Below, piece by piece: positions 8,132 to 16,140 of a DNA stretch of 29,509 bases. Location of the stretch: assembly GCA_934292725.1 (NCBI GenBank), contig CAKQXY010000042.1, forward strand, positions 1-29,509. Reading direction: 5' to 3'. The notes beneath the pieces were generated by a model. That model saw only the letters and a list, made by a program, of their open reading frames with translations. It did no database searches and had not been told where the DNA came from. The translations under genes and the position numbers were made by a program. The stretch's first letter is position 1; every line of letters starts with the position of its first letter. The stretch is from an uncultured Lachnospiraceae bacterium (GTDB lineage Bacteria; Bacillota; Clostridia; Lachnospirales; Lachnospiraceae).

Positions 8132-9073
8132 ATGGGAAAGAACCATAAGACAAAAGTTCCCAAGAAGAAAATAAACTACGCAGTTTATTTTAAGAACAAC
8201 TGGCAGCTGTATGTATTAATCTTGCCGGCAATCATCTACTTTATTGTATTCAACTACATGCCTTTATATGGAATCCAGATTGCATTTAAGGATTTCAAGG
8301 CGGTGTTTGGAATTTCAGGAAGTAAATGGGTTGGCCTTAAGCATTTTGAGAATTTCTTCCATGCTTATTATTTTAAGAGACTGCTCGCGAACACATTACT
8401 ATTGAATGTGTACAACCTGCTTTGGAGCTTTCCAGTACCGATTATTTTGGCAATTCTGTTAAACCAGATTAAGGGACCGAAAATCAAGAGATTTATTCAG
8501 ACAAGTATTTACGTGCCATATTTTATCTCAACAGTTGTTTTGGCAGGTATGCTTTACATTTTCTTGTCACCGACAAGCGGTATCTTTAATATTCTTCGTC
8601 AGGCGCTTGGTATGAAGTCAGTTGACTTTATGTCTGATGCAAAAGCATTTAGAACTATTTATATTGTTTCTGGTATCTGGCAGTCAGCTGGATGGGGAAC
8701 TATTCTTTACATTGCTTCGCTTTCTGGTGTAGACCCATCTCTTTATGAGGCGGCTGAGATTGACGGTGCAAGTATATGGCAGAAGATTCGCTACATTGAT
8801 ATGCCAAGTATTGTGCCTGTTATTGTTATGGTATTTATTCTTGACTGTGGAAAACTGTTAAGCAGTAATACAGATAAGGCACTCGTTATGCAGACAGCTG
8901 GAAATATTCCTACATCTGATATCATCGGCGTGTATGTATATAATGTCGGACTTGGAAGCGGACAGTTTTCCTACACGACGGCAATCGGCTTATTTATCAA
9001 TATAATTAACTTTATTATTATTATCACAGCAAACCAGATTTCAAAGAAGATATCTGATGTGGGCTTATTCTAA
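8132..9073 (+). CDS. carbohydrate ABC transporter permease (LplB family)
   Basis: A 313-residue inner-membrane permease of the CUT1 carbohydrate uptake class, closest in feel to LplB (a basic N-terminus, then NWQLYVLILPAIIYFIVFNY). There are six TM segments. The EAA loop, which docks the ATPase, is visible as YEAAEIDGASIWQKIRYIDM around residues 208-227. The ATG follows a strong AAGGAGGAG. A second permease starts 20 bp later and the binding protein 80 bp after that, so the three form one operon. No ATP-binding gene accompanies them. As for related Firmicutes importers, a shared MsmX-type ATPase elsewhere would be needed. Confidence 0.92.
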   Translation: MGKNHKTKVPKKKINYAVYFKNNWQLYVLILPAIIYFIVFNYMPLYGIQIAFKDFKAVFGISGSKWVGLKHFENFFHAYYFKRLLANTLLLNVYNLLWSFPVPIILAILLNQIKGPKIKRFIQTSIYVPYFISTVVLAGMLYIFLSPTSGIFNILRQALGMKSVDFMSDAKAFRTIYIVSGIWQSAGWGTILYIASLSGVDPSLYEAAEIDGASIWQKIRYIDMPSIVPVIVMVFILDCGKLLSSNTDKALVMQTAGNIPTSDIIGVYVYNVGLGSGQFSYTTAIGLFINIINFIIIITANQISKKISDVGLF

Positions 9074-9093
9074 GGAAGGAGGAACAGAAGAAA

Positions 9094-10014
9094 ATGGACA
9101 CAAAAAAGAAGTTTAGTCAGTATAGCAAGAGTAATCAGGCATTTTATATATTTAATGCTGTTTTTTGGATCATTGTCATGTTTCTGATCCTTTATCCGCT
9201 ATATCTTGTTATTATTGCATCTGTTTCTGATCCAGACGCTATTGTAGCAGGAAAGGTAATTTGGCATCCAGTTGATTTTTCATTTATTGGCTATCAGTCA
9301 ATTTTGAAGTATAGTGAGATGCTTCATTCATATGCCAATTCTATTTTTTATACAGTAGTCAGTGTATCAATCAGTATTGTAGTTACGCTTGCGGCAGCAT
9401 ACACGCTGTCTCGTCCGAAGTTTATCGGAAAGGGACTTATTAATCTGTTCTTTGTATTTACTATGTTTTTTAACGGCGGATTGATTCCAACGTTCCTTGT
9501 TATGAAGGATATCGGACTCTATAATACACCAATGATCATGATTTTAATGGGCTGTGTCAGCGTATGGAATCTGATGGTGGCAAGAACCTATATTCAGACA
9601 AATATTCCACACGAGCTGTATGAGGCAGCAATGTTGGACGGTACAACACATTTTCAGTATTTCTTTAAAATTGTACTTCCTCTCTCTAAGACAATTATTG
9701 CAGTTTTAGCTGTTTATTATGGCGTTTCAAAGTGGAATGACTATTTTACGGGACTTGTCTATATTAAAGACAGAAGCCTTCTTCCGCTGCAGACAGTGCT
9801 TCGCGAGATTTTGGCTACGCTTCAAGTTGATAAGTCAGGTGACTATATGCAGACAATGTCTGACAATGCCGCAGATATGGCAGAAGCAATGCGTATTGCA
9901 AACGTGGCAAAATATTGTATTATTGTAGTGGCTACAGGACCAGTTGTTATTCTGTATGGATTTATGCAGAAATATTTTGAAAAGGGTGTTATGATCGGTT
10001 CATTAAAGGGCTGA
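9094..10014 (+). CDS. carbohydrate ABC transporter permease (LplC/YtcP family)
   Basis: A 306-residue partner permease of the preceding protein, also with six TM segments. Features are the N-terminal NAVFWIIVMFLILYPLYLV TM1, the EAA loop YEAAMLDGTTHFQYFFKIVL near residues 175-194, and the C-terminal PVVILYGFMQKYFEKGVMIG segment typical of YtcP/LplC. GGAAGGAGG precedes the ATG. The gene is spaced 20 bp from the first permease and is probably cotranscribed with it and the solute-binding protein. Confidence 0.92.
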   Translation: MDTKKKFSQYSKSNQAFYIFNAVFWIIVMFLILYPLYLVIIASVSDPDAIVAGKVIWHPVDFSFIGYQSILKYSEMLHSYANSIFYTVVSVSISIVVTLAAAYTLSRPKFIGKGLINLFFVFTMFFNGGLIPTFLVMKDIGLYNTPMIMILMGCVSVWNLMVARTYIQTNIPHELYEAAMLDGTTHFQYFFKIVLPLSKTIIAVLAVYYGVSKWNDYFTGLVYIKDRSLLPLQTVLREILATLQVDKSGDYMQTMSDNAADMAEAMRIANVAKYCIIVVATGPVVILYGFMQKYFEKGVMIGSLKG

Positions 10015-10036
10015 TGTGGGATTAAAAAAGATTCTG

Positions 10037-10053
10037 ACCATGAAATTCATGGT
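10037..10053 (+). promoter_or_regulatory. short palindrome between permease and binding-protein genes
   Basis: ACCATGAA and TTCATGGT form an 8-bp palindrome around one A. In RNA it would fold as a six-base-pair stem with a five-base loop. It lies 30-40 bp before the binding-protein ribosome binding site. Hairpins here in importer operons often stabilise the binding-protein message, but this one is small. Confidence 0.4.
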
Positions 10054-10094
10054 TTCGATAAAAACAATCAAAATGAATCAAGGAGGATTTTACG

Positions 10095-11690
10095 ATGAAA
10101 AGAAGATTTTTGGCAGGAGCAATGAGCGCAGCAATGATGCTTTCAGGAGCAATGGGACAGGCAGCTTTTGCTGAGTCTGAGACAGTTGACTACAGCGATC
10201 AGCAGACATATCCGATTGTGGATGAACCTATTACCTTAAAGATTATGTTTGGAATTAGAGATGTTGATTCTCTGGCAAACCCAAGTGATATGCCAGTTGT
10301 AAAGGCATTTGAGGAGAAGACTGGTATTAACTTGGAGTGGGATGTAGTAAAGGGATCTGACTGGAGCACTAAGCTGAATCTGATGTTTGTATCTGATGAC
10401 TACCCAGACATCATTATTGCACCGAATTGCACGGTAGATGATGAGGAATATGGTGTTACACAGGGTCTTCTGCTTCCTCTTGAGGATAAGATTGCAGAGA
10501 ATATGCCAAACTATACAACAAGAATTGCAGGAGAAGATTCAGATCCGACTTCTGGTCTTGTTGCAACAGATGGACATACGTATTCTATCGGCTATATGGT
10601 AGGTCAGAACATTAATACAAATCAGCATTTCTTTATCAATCAGACATGGCTGGACGCACTTGGACTTGAGACGCCGACTACGTTAGATGAGCTGACAGAG
10701 GTACTTCGCGCATTTAAGACACAGGATCCGAATGGAAATGGCGAGGCTGATGAGGTTCCGCTTGAGATGGGACTTGACACTGGTTTTTATGGTGTGCGCT
10801 ATATCCTTCCAATGTTTGGCATTCCTTGTGATGGAGAAAAATGGATCTACATTGATGATGACAAGAACGTTCAGTTTACCGCAACGCAGGATGGCTTCCG
10901 CAAGTGCATGGAATGGCTGCATCAGATGTACGAGGAGGAGTTAGTAGATGCTGAGCTTATCTCTCAGGATCAGAATACAATCGAAACAAAGTTAAAAGAA
11001 GGAAATGCCGGATTTTTCACAGCATGGAGACTTATTGCTATGGGTTGGGATGATGGTATTGCAAATGATGCTGTGCTGTGGACACCAGGCGAAGAGATGG
11101 GTGCTAAGCTTTGGAAGACAATTGAGATGGCAAAGGGCGGTGCATGGCTGACAATCACAAATGAGCATGTAGATGAGTCCATAAAGCTTCTTGATGCAAT
11201 GATGGATACTGAGACACAGTTTTCAATGTATTATGGAGAGAAGGATGCAGAAGATGGCACTGGCTGGACCTACAATGAAAATGGAAAGATTGACACATTG
11301 AATGTAGGAAACACAGATAATGTGAAGAATTATTTGGATTGCAATACTCTGTTCTTTGGACCAGGAAAATATATTTCAAGTGTATTTAACATGCCAGCGC
11401 AGCGTGTTGAGAAGACTGAGTACTGCCAGACTTATGAGGAAGCAGGCGTTTTGCAGAAGTATTCCAACAACTACCTGTCACTTGCACCGTTAACCTCTGA
11501 TCAGCTGCAGAGCAATGCACTTCTTGAGACTGATATCAACAATGCAGTTGTTGAGAACATGGCAACATTTGTAACTGAAGGTGTTACTGATGAGAGCTGG
11601 GAGAAGTTTGTAAACATGTTTGAAGGAATGGGTGTTTCTGACTACATTCAGATGTATCAGGATGCAATTGATACTATGGAATTAGAGTAA
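10095..11690 (+). CDS. extracellular solute-binding protein, LplA-like, without lipobox Cys
   Basis: A 531-residue substrate-binding protein of the large LplA-like (SBP family 1) type used with LplB/YtcP permeases. The N-terminus is MKRRFLAGAMSAAMMLSGA, then GQAAFAES. The place where a lipobox (LSGC) would be reads LSGA (residues 16-19) and there is no Cys in the signal region. Cleavage after AFA (residue 26) by signal peptidase I is predicted instead. Mature features typical of the family are ITLKIMFGIRD, EKTGINLEWD, DYPDIIIAPN and LDELTEVLRAFKTQDPNGNG. AAGGAGG precedes the ATG. The unusual secretion signal raises the question of how the protein stays at the cell surface. Confidence 0.92.
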   Translation: MKRRFLAGAMSAAMMLSGAMGQAAFAESETVDYSDQQTYPIVDEPITLKIMFGIRDVDSLANPSDMPVVKAFEEKTGINLEWDVVKGSDWSTKLNLMFVSDDYPDIIIAPNCTVDDEEYGVTQGLLLPLEDKIAENMPNYTTRIAGEDSDPTSGLVATDGHTYSIGYMVGQNINTNQHFFINQTWLDALGLETPTTLDELTEVLRAFKTQDPNGNGEADEVPLEMGLDTGFYGVRYILPMFGIPCDGEKWIYIDDDKNVQFTATQDGFRKCMEWLHQMYEEELVDAELISQDQNTIETKLKEGNAGFFTAWRLIAMGWDDGIANDAVLWTPGEEMGAKLWKTIEMAKGGAWLTITNEHVDESIKLLDAMMDTETQFSMYYGEKDAEDGTGWTYNENGKIDTLNVGNTDNVKNYLDCNTLFFGPGKYISSVFNMPAQRVEKTEYCQTYEEAGVLQKYSNNYLSLAPLTSDQLQSNALLETDINNAVVENMATFVTEGVTDESWEKFVNMFEGMGVSDYIQMYQDAIDTMELE

Positions 11691-11706
11691 ATGATTAAAT
11701 GTTTCA

Positions 11707-11735
11707 TGGACATTATGCCAAAAAAATGATATAAT
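11707..11735 (+). promoter_or_regulatory. strong sigma-A promoter of sensor-regulator gene
   Basis: TGGACA (11707-11712), 17 bp, TATAAT (11730-11735), with TGA directly before the -10 (extended -10). Transcription would start near 11742. It gives the AraC sensor gene a promoter separate from the importer operon; no terminator was seen between 11690 and here. Confidence 0.8.
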
Positions 11736-11760
11736 ATCGCCAGAGTTTTGTCTGGCATAA
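11713..11760 (+). promoter_or_regulatory. operator-like dyads around the promoter
   Basis: TTATGCCA (11713-11720, between -35 and -10) is matched in inverted form by TGGCATAA (11753-11760). Nested at the start site, GCCAGA (11739-11744) is inverted at TCTGGC (11751-11756). Both dyads share the right half-site around TGGC. The position suits a repressor or autoregulation. Confidence 0.5.
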
Positions 11761-11801
11761 GTGTAAAAGCAGATATGCAAAGTAAGGATGCAGATACACA
11801 T

Positions 11802-11838
11802 AACAGCCCCACCGCAAAACAGTGGGGTTGTTTGATTT
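11802..11838 (+). terminator. attenuator-like hairpin in leader of sensor-regulator gene
   Basis: AACAGCCCCAC pairs with GTGGGGTTGTT (one G-U pair), 11 bp around a nine-base loop, followed by TGATTT. It lies about 45-80 bases upstream of the chosen GTG. The U-tract is broken, so termination would be partial. Its loop CAAAAC is complementary to the GTTTTG loop at 11745-11750. Confidence 0.5.
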
Positions 11839-11881
11839 GGCACAAAAAGTCAGACGTGCAAAAGTAAGGGGGAACAAATTC

Positions 11882-14197
11882 GTGAAACTGGAACGTGGAA
11901 AACTACGCCGCCAGGGTGTGCTTTTGTATCTGGCTGCATTTAGTATGATAGTTGTACTGATCATTGCCATAATGGGTGGTTATCTGTACCGGTTTTATCA
12001 CAGAACGATTTATGAAAATTTTGTAGAGTCAAATGAAGCTGATCTTGGAGCAATTGAGTCACGTCATGAAAATGATATGGAGATTATTTCTAATGTCGTG
12101 TCACAGATTAATCTTTCAGCAGACTGTACTGAATTTATGCTTGATAAGCAGCCATTAAAAAGTACAAAGTTGGAAGAGCAGCTTTATCGCTACACGGCAG
12201 TCAGCCAGTTTTTTGGACAGCTATTGTATTTTTATCATGGAGATCAGTATCTGTATAATCCCAAAACATCCATTACGCTTGATAATTTTGTGCGGATCGG
12301 ACTTGTGCTTGAAGAGACGTCAGAGCAGGAGTTTTCAGACTTGCTTTGTGCGGAGGATTATCAGATGAAGATCTTGCCTGAACAGGGGGCAAGTGGATAT
12401 TTAAAAAATTACTACATGAGTGATACAAACAAGTTGACAGTTTATTTAAAAACTGTTGTGCCAAAGAAAAATGCTGTCATGGTATTTCTGGTTCCGGAAA
12501 AATATTATGATGAGCTGCTAGACTCTGGTGGATCAGAGGATGGCCGCAATCATTATATTTTATATGATGGGCAAATTGTAACTAAAAGAGAGACAGTAGA
12601 GCTTGAGAGCGATTCTGTCTTAACAGAGCTGACAAATCTGTATGCTAAGCAGACAGAGAAGCTTAATAATAGCAATCAAAAAGAAATGGCTATTTCTGAG
12701 TCCATGACTGTAGATGGCGTTTCTATGCTTGTCTCTATGAAAGCAGGTGTAAGTGGATTAGTCTATGTGAGCATGCAGCCAATGTCAGTTTTTTCTAATC
12801 AAATAAGAAGCGGAATGTGGGGGATTGTCTTTTTGCTGTTACTGTGCAGTATTCCGGCAGCATTTGGCATTTTACTTTTATATCGTAAAATTGCAGGGCG
12901 AATTAGGCGCATTAACATGATGCTCAAAAAAGATGATCGTCCGTATGATTTGGAAAATATAGAGACAGGAATAGAGAGCCTTGTAAAAAATAATGAGACT
13001 CTTGCAAAGAGTAATGAGACGTTAGCAAGGACAAATGAGACACATATTCCATTAAAGAAGAATCGTTTTATTGGAAATCTGGTGCGCGGTGTTTATCGAA
13101 ATGAAGATGAGATTAGAATGGATGCTGCAGAGGCGCAAATCCAGATTCCAGAGTCAGTTTCAGCCTTTGTTGTTATGGTAGGTGATCTTGGCGGTGACCG
13201 CGGCCATAGTAATGAGGAGAAGGCCGAGAAGGAAATGCTTGAACTGATTCGTCAGTATTCAAAACTTGATGGCTATCGAATTAAGTTGATAAGCAAGACA
13301 AGAAATGTGTTTGTTATCTTTGCATCAGACCGTGATCAGGCAGAAAAGATGCTTGTAAATTTCTTCAAGATTGGTCAGGTTTCATGCGAGGAATTTGTCA
13401 TGGCCGTAAGTGATTATCATGAGGATTTAATGGAGGTGCCTCAGGCATATCTTGAGGCTGATACTGCATTTGACACAAGATTTATTGTGGATAACAGCAA
13501 CATGATCCGCTATCAGCAGGCATCGAAGGTGGAGCATATTGAGATTTTGCCGGAGAGTTTTCTTAGAAGACTTAAAAATGCTATTCGCGCCGGCAACTGT
13601 GATGAGGCAGATGAAGTCATTGATGAGATCTGTAGCAAGCTTAAGAGCGGCAATCATTCTCTTCTTAGCTTCCGTGTACTATATAATGATATTCTTCATA
13701 TTTTGATTACAGAGTGGAATGACACACACGTTGATTTTTCTAATATTTACAATGTATTTTTGCTGTCACAGTGTTTAACAGTACAGCAGTTTTCAGATAT
13801 TTTACATGAGGTATGCCATAGCTTAATTGAGGCAAGACAGACAAGTAATGATGATAAATCAGATGAGCCAGACATGGCATCTAAGGCAGTGGCATACATG
13901 AAAGAAAATTACAGCAGCCCAGATTTGACAATGGCAGCGCTTGCCGAAATGCTATCCATCAGCCCGGTAACAATGTCTGTCGAATTTAAAAACCGCATGG
14001 GTGTAAATCCATCTGATTATCTTGGAATTATTCGTATGGAAAAAGCAAAGGAACTTCTAAAGACAACTTCGCTTAAGGTTAAAGATGTCAGTGCGGCAGT
14101 CGGATATGAAGATGAGCATGTGTTTATGAGACGTTTTAAAAAGTACGTTGGAAAAACACCGGGTCAGTATCGGGACGAGCATACAAAACAAAATTAA
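11882..14197 (+). CDS. membrane-anchored AraC-type sensor/transcription regulator (YtdP-like)
   Basis: A 771-residue one-component regulator. TM1 is at about residues 14-34, an extracytoplasmic sensor domain at 35-310, TM2 at about 312-332 (GIVFLLLLCSIPAAFGILLL), then a helical linker with a tandem heptad (NETLAKS, NETLART). Next comes a degenerate GGDEF/CdaR-like region (about 410-530) and a C-terminal AraC HTH pair (about 670-771; LTMAALAEMLSISPVTMSVE and the second helix near GYEDEHVFMRRFKKYVG). The GTG at 11882 follows AAGGGGG. A GTG at 11822 lies inside the leader hairpin and is rejected. Its place after the importer suggests it senses extracellular sugar, perhaps with the binding protein, and controls these transport genes. 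It resembles B. subtilis YtdP-type proteins in architecture. Confidence 0.88.
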   Translation: MKLERGKLRRQGVLLYLAAFSMIVVLIIAIMGGYLYRFYHRTIYENFVESNEADLGAIESRHENDMEIISNVVSQINLSADCTEFMLDKQPLKSTKLEEQLYRYTAVSQFFGQLLYFYHGDQYLYNPKTSITLDNFVRIGLVLEETSEQEFSDLLCAEDYQMKILPEQGASGYLKNYYMSDTNKLTVYLKTVVPKKNAVMVFLVPEKYYDELLDSGGSEDGRNHYILYDGQIVTKRETVELESDSVLTELTNLYAKQTEKLNNSNQKEMAISESMTVDGVSMLVSMKAGVSGLVYVSMQPMSVFSNQIRSGMWGIVFLLLLCSIPAAFGILLLYRKIAGRIRRINMMLKKDDRPYDLENIETGIESLVKNNETLAKSNETLARTNETHIPLKKNRFIGNLVRGVYRNEDEIRMDAAEAQIQIPESVSAFVVMVGDLGGDRGHSNEEKAEKEMLELIRQYSKLDGYRIKLISKTRNVFVIFASDRDQAEKMLVNFFKIGQVSCEEFVMAVSDYHEDLMEVPQAYLEADTAFDTRFIVDNSNMIRYQQASKVEHIEILPESFLRRLKNAIRAGNCDEADEVIDEICSKLKSGNHSLLSFRVLYNDILHILITEWNDTHVDFSNIYNVFLLSQCLTVQQFSDILHEVCHSLIEARQTSNDDKSDEPDMASKAVAYMKENYSSPDLTMAALAEMLSISPVTMSVEFKNRMGVNPSDYLGIIRMEKAKELLKTTSLKVKDVSAAVGYEDEHVFMRRFKKYVGKTPGQYRDEHTKQN
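12992..13045 (+). repeat. 21-bp tandem repeat in regulator linker
   Basis: Two full 21-bp units (12992-13012, 13013-13033) and a partial third each begin AATGAGAC. They encode heptads NETLAKS, NETLART and NETH. The repeat is in frame, so gain or loss of a unit would change the length of the signalling helix by seven residues. Confidence 0.7.
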
Positions 14198-14211
14198 AAG
14201 CCATGGAAAAA

Positions 14212-14255
14212 GGGAAAAGAGACACTTTATCTAATGTCTCTTTTCCCCGTTTTTG
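14212..14255. terminator. bidirectional rho-independent terminator
   Basis: GGGAAAAGAGACA (14212-14224) pairs perfectly with TGTCTCTTTTCCC (14235-14247). CGTTTTT follows on the plus strand. On the minus strand the stem is followed by TTTTT. It can end both the regulator transcript and the convergent rep transcript. Confidence 0.88.
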
Positions 14256-14312
14256 TCTTGCAGAAATTTTACATATTTTTCTGGATTTTAAAAATTATGT
14301 CTTAGAGGAATT

Positions 14313-15470
14313 TCAATGCTGCCTATACTGCTCCAAGATCTTTTCTATGTAATTGTTGTCGGTTCGTTCTGTGAAATTGCGAAATACTTGAGTGCCACGC
14401 GCTATTTCTGGCTGTTGTACAGTTCCTTTTTCAGCATTTGCTTCCATATCTTTTTGCATTAATTTTCGCAGATATGCAAAGTGGTTGTTGATTTTCTTTT
14501 CTTGATTTCTGCGCTTGATTTCAGCCACTTTTAGAGCAATGTATTTGTGCTGGGCTTGTTCTGTTGTTGGTGCTTCTGGTAGCTTGTAAGCTGGAATTGC
14601 ATATAATAGTGCTGAAATCTCATCAAGTTTTTCCGCAGACAGTTTCCAATCGCTTAGAGAACTTTCCCATAGTGGGCAATCCTTTATCACGGTTGGAACT
14701 TCTGGTAGATTTACCACGTCTTCAGATGCCAATTGTTTTAACGTTTTGATCGTAAATCGTATGCCGACTATAGTCCGTCCCTGCTTTACAGGTTCGTAGT
14801 CGAAGTGACAGTCTGTCTTTTCGTTAAGCTCATTATGGCATTTCTTTAAGATTTCAGCATTGAAGAATTTAAATTGATTATATCTAGTTGCCTTACATTT
14901 TAACAACTCTTTCAAATCATCCAATTTGATTTCCCATGATTTGCGAAAACGGTTGTTTTCCAAGTAGAGGAATAAAACATAACTGTATCTAGATTTCAAC
15001 TCGATAACATTTTTCAGACGGTATCTGAGATAGCCCAAATCTTCAATATTGAAAATATATTCTCTCGCCGATGGTGTGCACGTAAGTGTAATTTTCCATA
15101 GTCCGTTGCCATCAGGAACTGCTTCGGCTTCTTCGAATAAGGAGATTATCTTAAATCCATCTGGCTTTGTGGCATCTTCAATTTCAACAATTTGGAATAA
15201 ATTGCGAAGGCGTTTATTAAGGTCGTCCTTCAATATTCTGGTTACACATAGGACACGTTCGAGTTCTCCTTTTTCGATTATGACTGTTCTTTTTTCAGGA
15301 TCATGACTATCAATTCTTGCCAAATATACATCAAGTAATTTTAATTCTGGCAAAGTTAGGTTGGTTTTCGCAAGTGACTGTAGAGGGTTTGATTTTTGGA
15401 CGGTCAGCTTGTCGGGATTTCCTAGTCCGATTATATCTGAAGTTTCTGGTAGCTTTTTTCTCCTTGGCAT
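14313..15470 (-). CDS. Rep_3/RepB-type replication initiator protein
   Basis: A 385-residue plasmid-type initiator with two winged-helix domains. The N-terminal domain carries QKSNPLQSLAKTNLTLPELK and LLDVYLARID, matching the opening of Rep_3 (RepB/RepE/pi-like) proteins. The second domain is recognisable from LKSRYSYVLFLYLENNRF, then LDDLKELLKCKATRYNQFK (recognition region) and FFNAEILKKCHNELN. After about residue 250 comes a less conserved, charged C-terminal tail, longer than in small-plasmid Reps. It has its own promoter (TTGACA) and lies directly beside an iteron array in the usual arrangement. The protein would bind the iterons and open the origin; excess dimers probably repress the rep promoter. 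No ParA/ParB gene is in the window. Confidence 0.92.
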   Translation of the reverse strand: MPRRKKLPETSDIIGLGNPDKLTVQKSNPLQSLAKTNLTLPELKLLDVYLARIDSHDPEKRTVIIEKGELERVLCVTRILKDDLNKRLRNLFQIVEIEDATKPDGFKIISLFEEAEAVPDGNGLWKITLTCTPSAREYIFNIEDLGYLRYRLKNVIELKSRYSYVLFLYLENNRFRKSWEIKLDDLKELLKCKATRYNQFKFFNAEILKKCHNELNEKTDCHFDYEPVKQGRTIVGIRFTIKTLKQLASEDVVNLPEVPTVIKDCPLWESSLSDWKLSAEKLDEISALLYAIPAYKLPEAPTTEQAQHKYIALKVAEIKRRNQEKKINNHFAYLRKLMQKDMEANAEKGTVQQPEIARGTQVFRNFTERTDNNYIEKILEQYRQH

Positions 15471-15500
15471 TTATCTGATTTCCCCTTTCCTTTTTCTTTT

Positions 15501-15529
15501 ATGGTACAACAATAGTACGAATATGTCAA
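15501..15529 (-). promoter_or_regulatory. rep promoter with operator-like dyad
   Basis: On the minus strand TTGACA (15529-15524), 17 bp, then TACCAT (15506-15501). GTAC...GTAC symmetry at 15504-15518 in the spacer resembles the GTACC end of the iterons. A degenerate in-register iteron (15529-15550) abuts the -35. Both suit autorepression by Rep. Confidence 0.7.
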
Positions 15530-15660
15530 TATAAAAAACATACCTTTCGAGAAAAACAATCATACTCTTAACGAAAAACGATCGTACCCATCGTGAAAAA
15601 ACATCGTTCTCTTTGTGAAAAATGATCGTACCCTTCGTGAAAAACAATCGTACCTGTAGA
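15529..15660 (+). repeat. 22-bp iteron array
   Basis: Five tandem 22-bp direct repeats start at 15551, 15573, 15595, 15617 and 15639, with core GAAAAACAATCGTACC. The period is exactly 22 bp, two helical turns, so Rep would bind one face. A sixth, degenerate copy in the same register occupies 15529-15550. This is the standard Rep-binding array for an iteron plasmid origin. Confidence 0.9.
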
Positions 15661-16140
15661 TATTAAAATCCTAGCATTGATGCGGTTTCTGGAATTCTTA
15701 TAATCAAGAAAGTAATCAAGAAAATAATCAGGAAGGTAATCAAGCAATCAATCAAGAGAGCGTGAAGGGTGGGGTTTAATGTGTATGATAAAATATGAAT
15801 CGTAAAGAGCACTGTATTTTCAATCAAAACGATGAGCCAGTATGAAAAACAATCGTACCTTTACATATCTAAAATATAATATTTTTGCGGTTTTCAGAGT
15901 ATTAGTAATCAAGATGGTTCCATCTTAGGCGAGGATGAATTTTAGTATATATAAAAGGTGTATGAATGGTAAACATCTCTGTATTTTCGGCCCGAACGAT
16001 GAGATAGCTATGAGATAGCATGAAAAACAATCGTACCTTTATATACTCTAAATTCAATATTTATGCGCTTCTCAGAACATTTGTAATCAAGTAAGATGCT
16101 GGGCAGATTTCCTTTTACTTGTAGCATTGATTTCTAGTCA
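15639..16140 (+). repeat. long degenerate origin modules, each beginning with an iteron
   Basis: Three diverged modules start with iterons at 15639, 15844 and 16022; the last two share GAAAAACAATCGTACCTTTA. Each then has an AT-rich stretch, a TGCGGTTTTC/TGCGCTTCTC-like element and TAATCAAG. The first two end with CTGTATTTTC followed by AACGATGAG. Module lengths are 205 and 178 bp; the third is partial. They probably arose by duplication. Confidence 0.75.
15701..15748 (+). repeat. 12-bp AT-rich tandem repeats
   Basis: Four adjacent 12-bp units begin TAATCA (15701, 15713, 15725, 15737); the first is TAATCAAGAAAG. Single TAATCAAG copies recur in the other two origin modules. AT-rich 12-13-mers beside iterons are typical of a DNA unwinding element. 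Confidence 0.7.

Noticed and set aside
10062..10075. Iteron-like AAAAACAATCA before the binding-protein gene
   Set aside because: Lacks the CGTACC half of the iteron and stands alone.
11822..11881. Upstream GTG start for the sensor-regulator
   Set aside because: The codon lies in the leader hairpin stem; the GTG at 11882 has a proper AAGGGGG site and gives a normal TM1 position.
15529..15660. Regular direct repeats that might be read as a CRISPR array
   Set aside because: Repeats are directly adjacent with a 22-bp period and no unique spacers; they lie beside a rep gene, so they are iterons.
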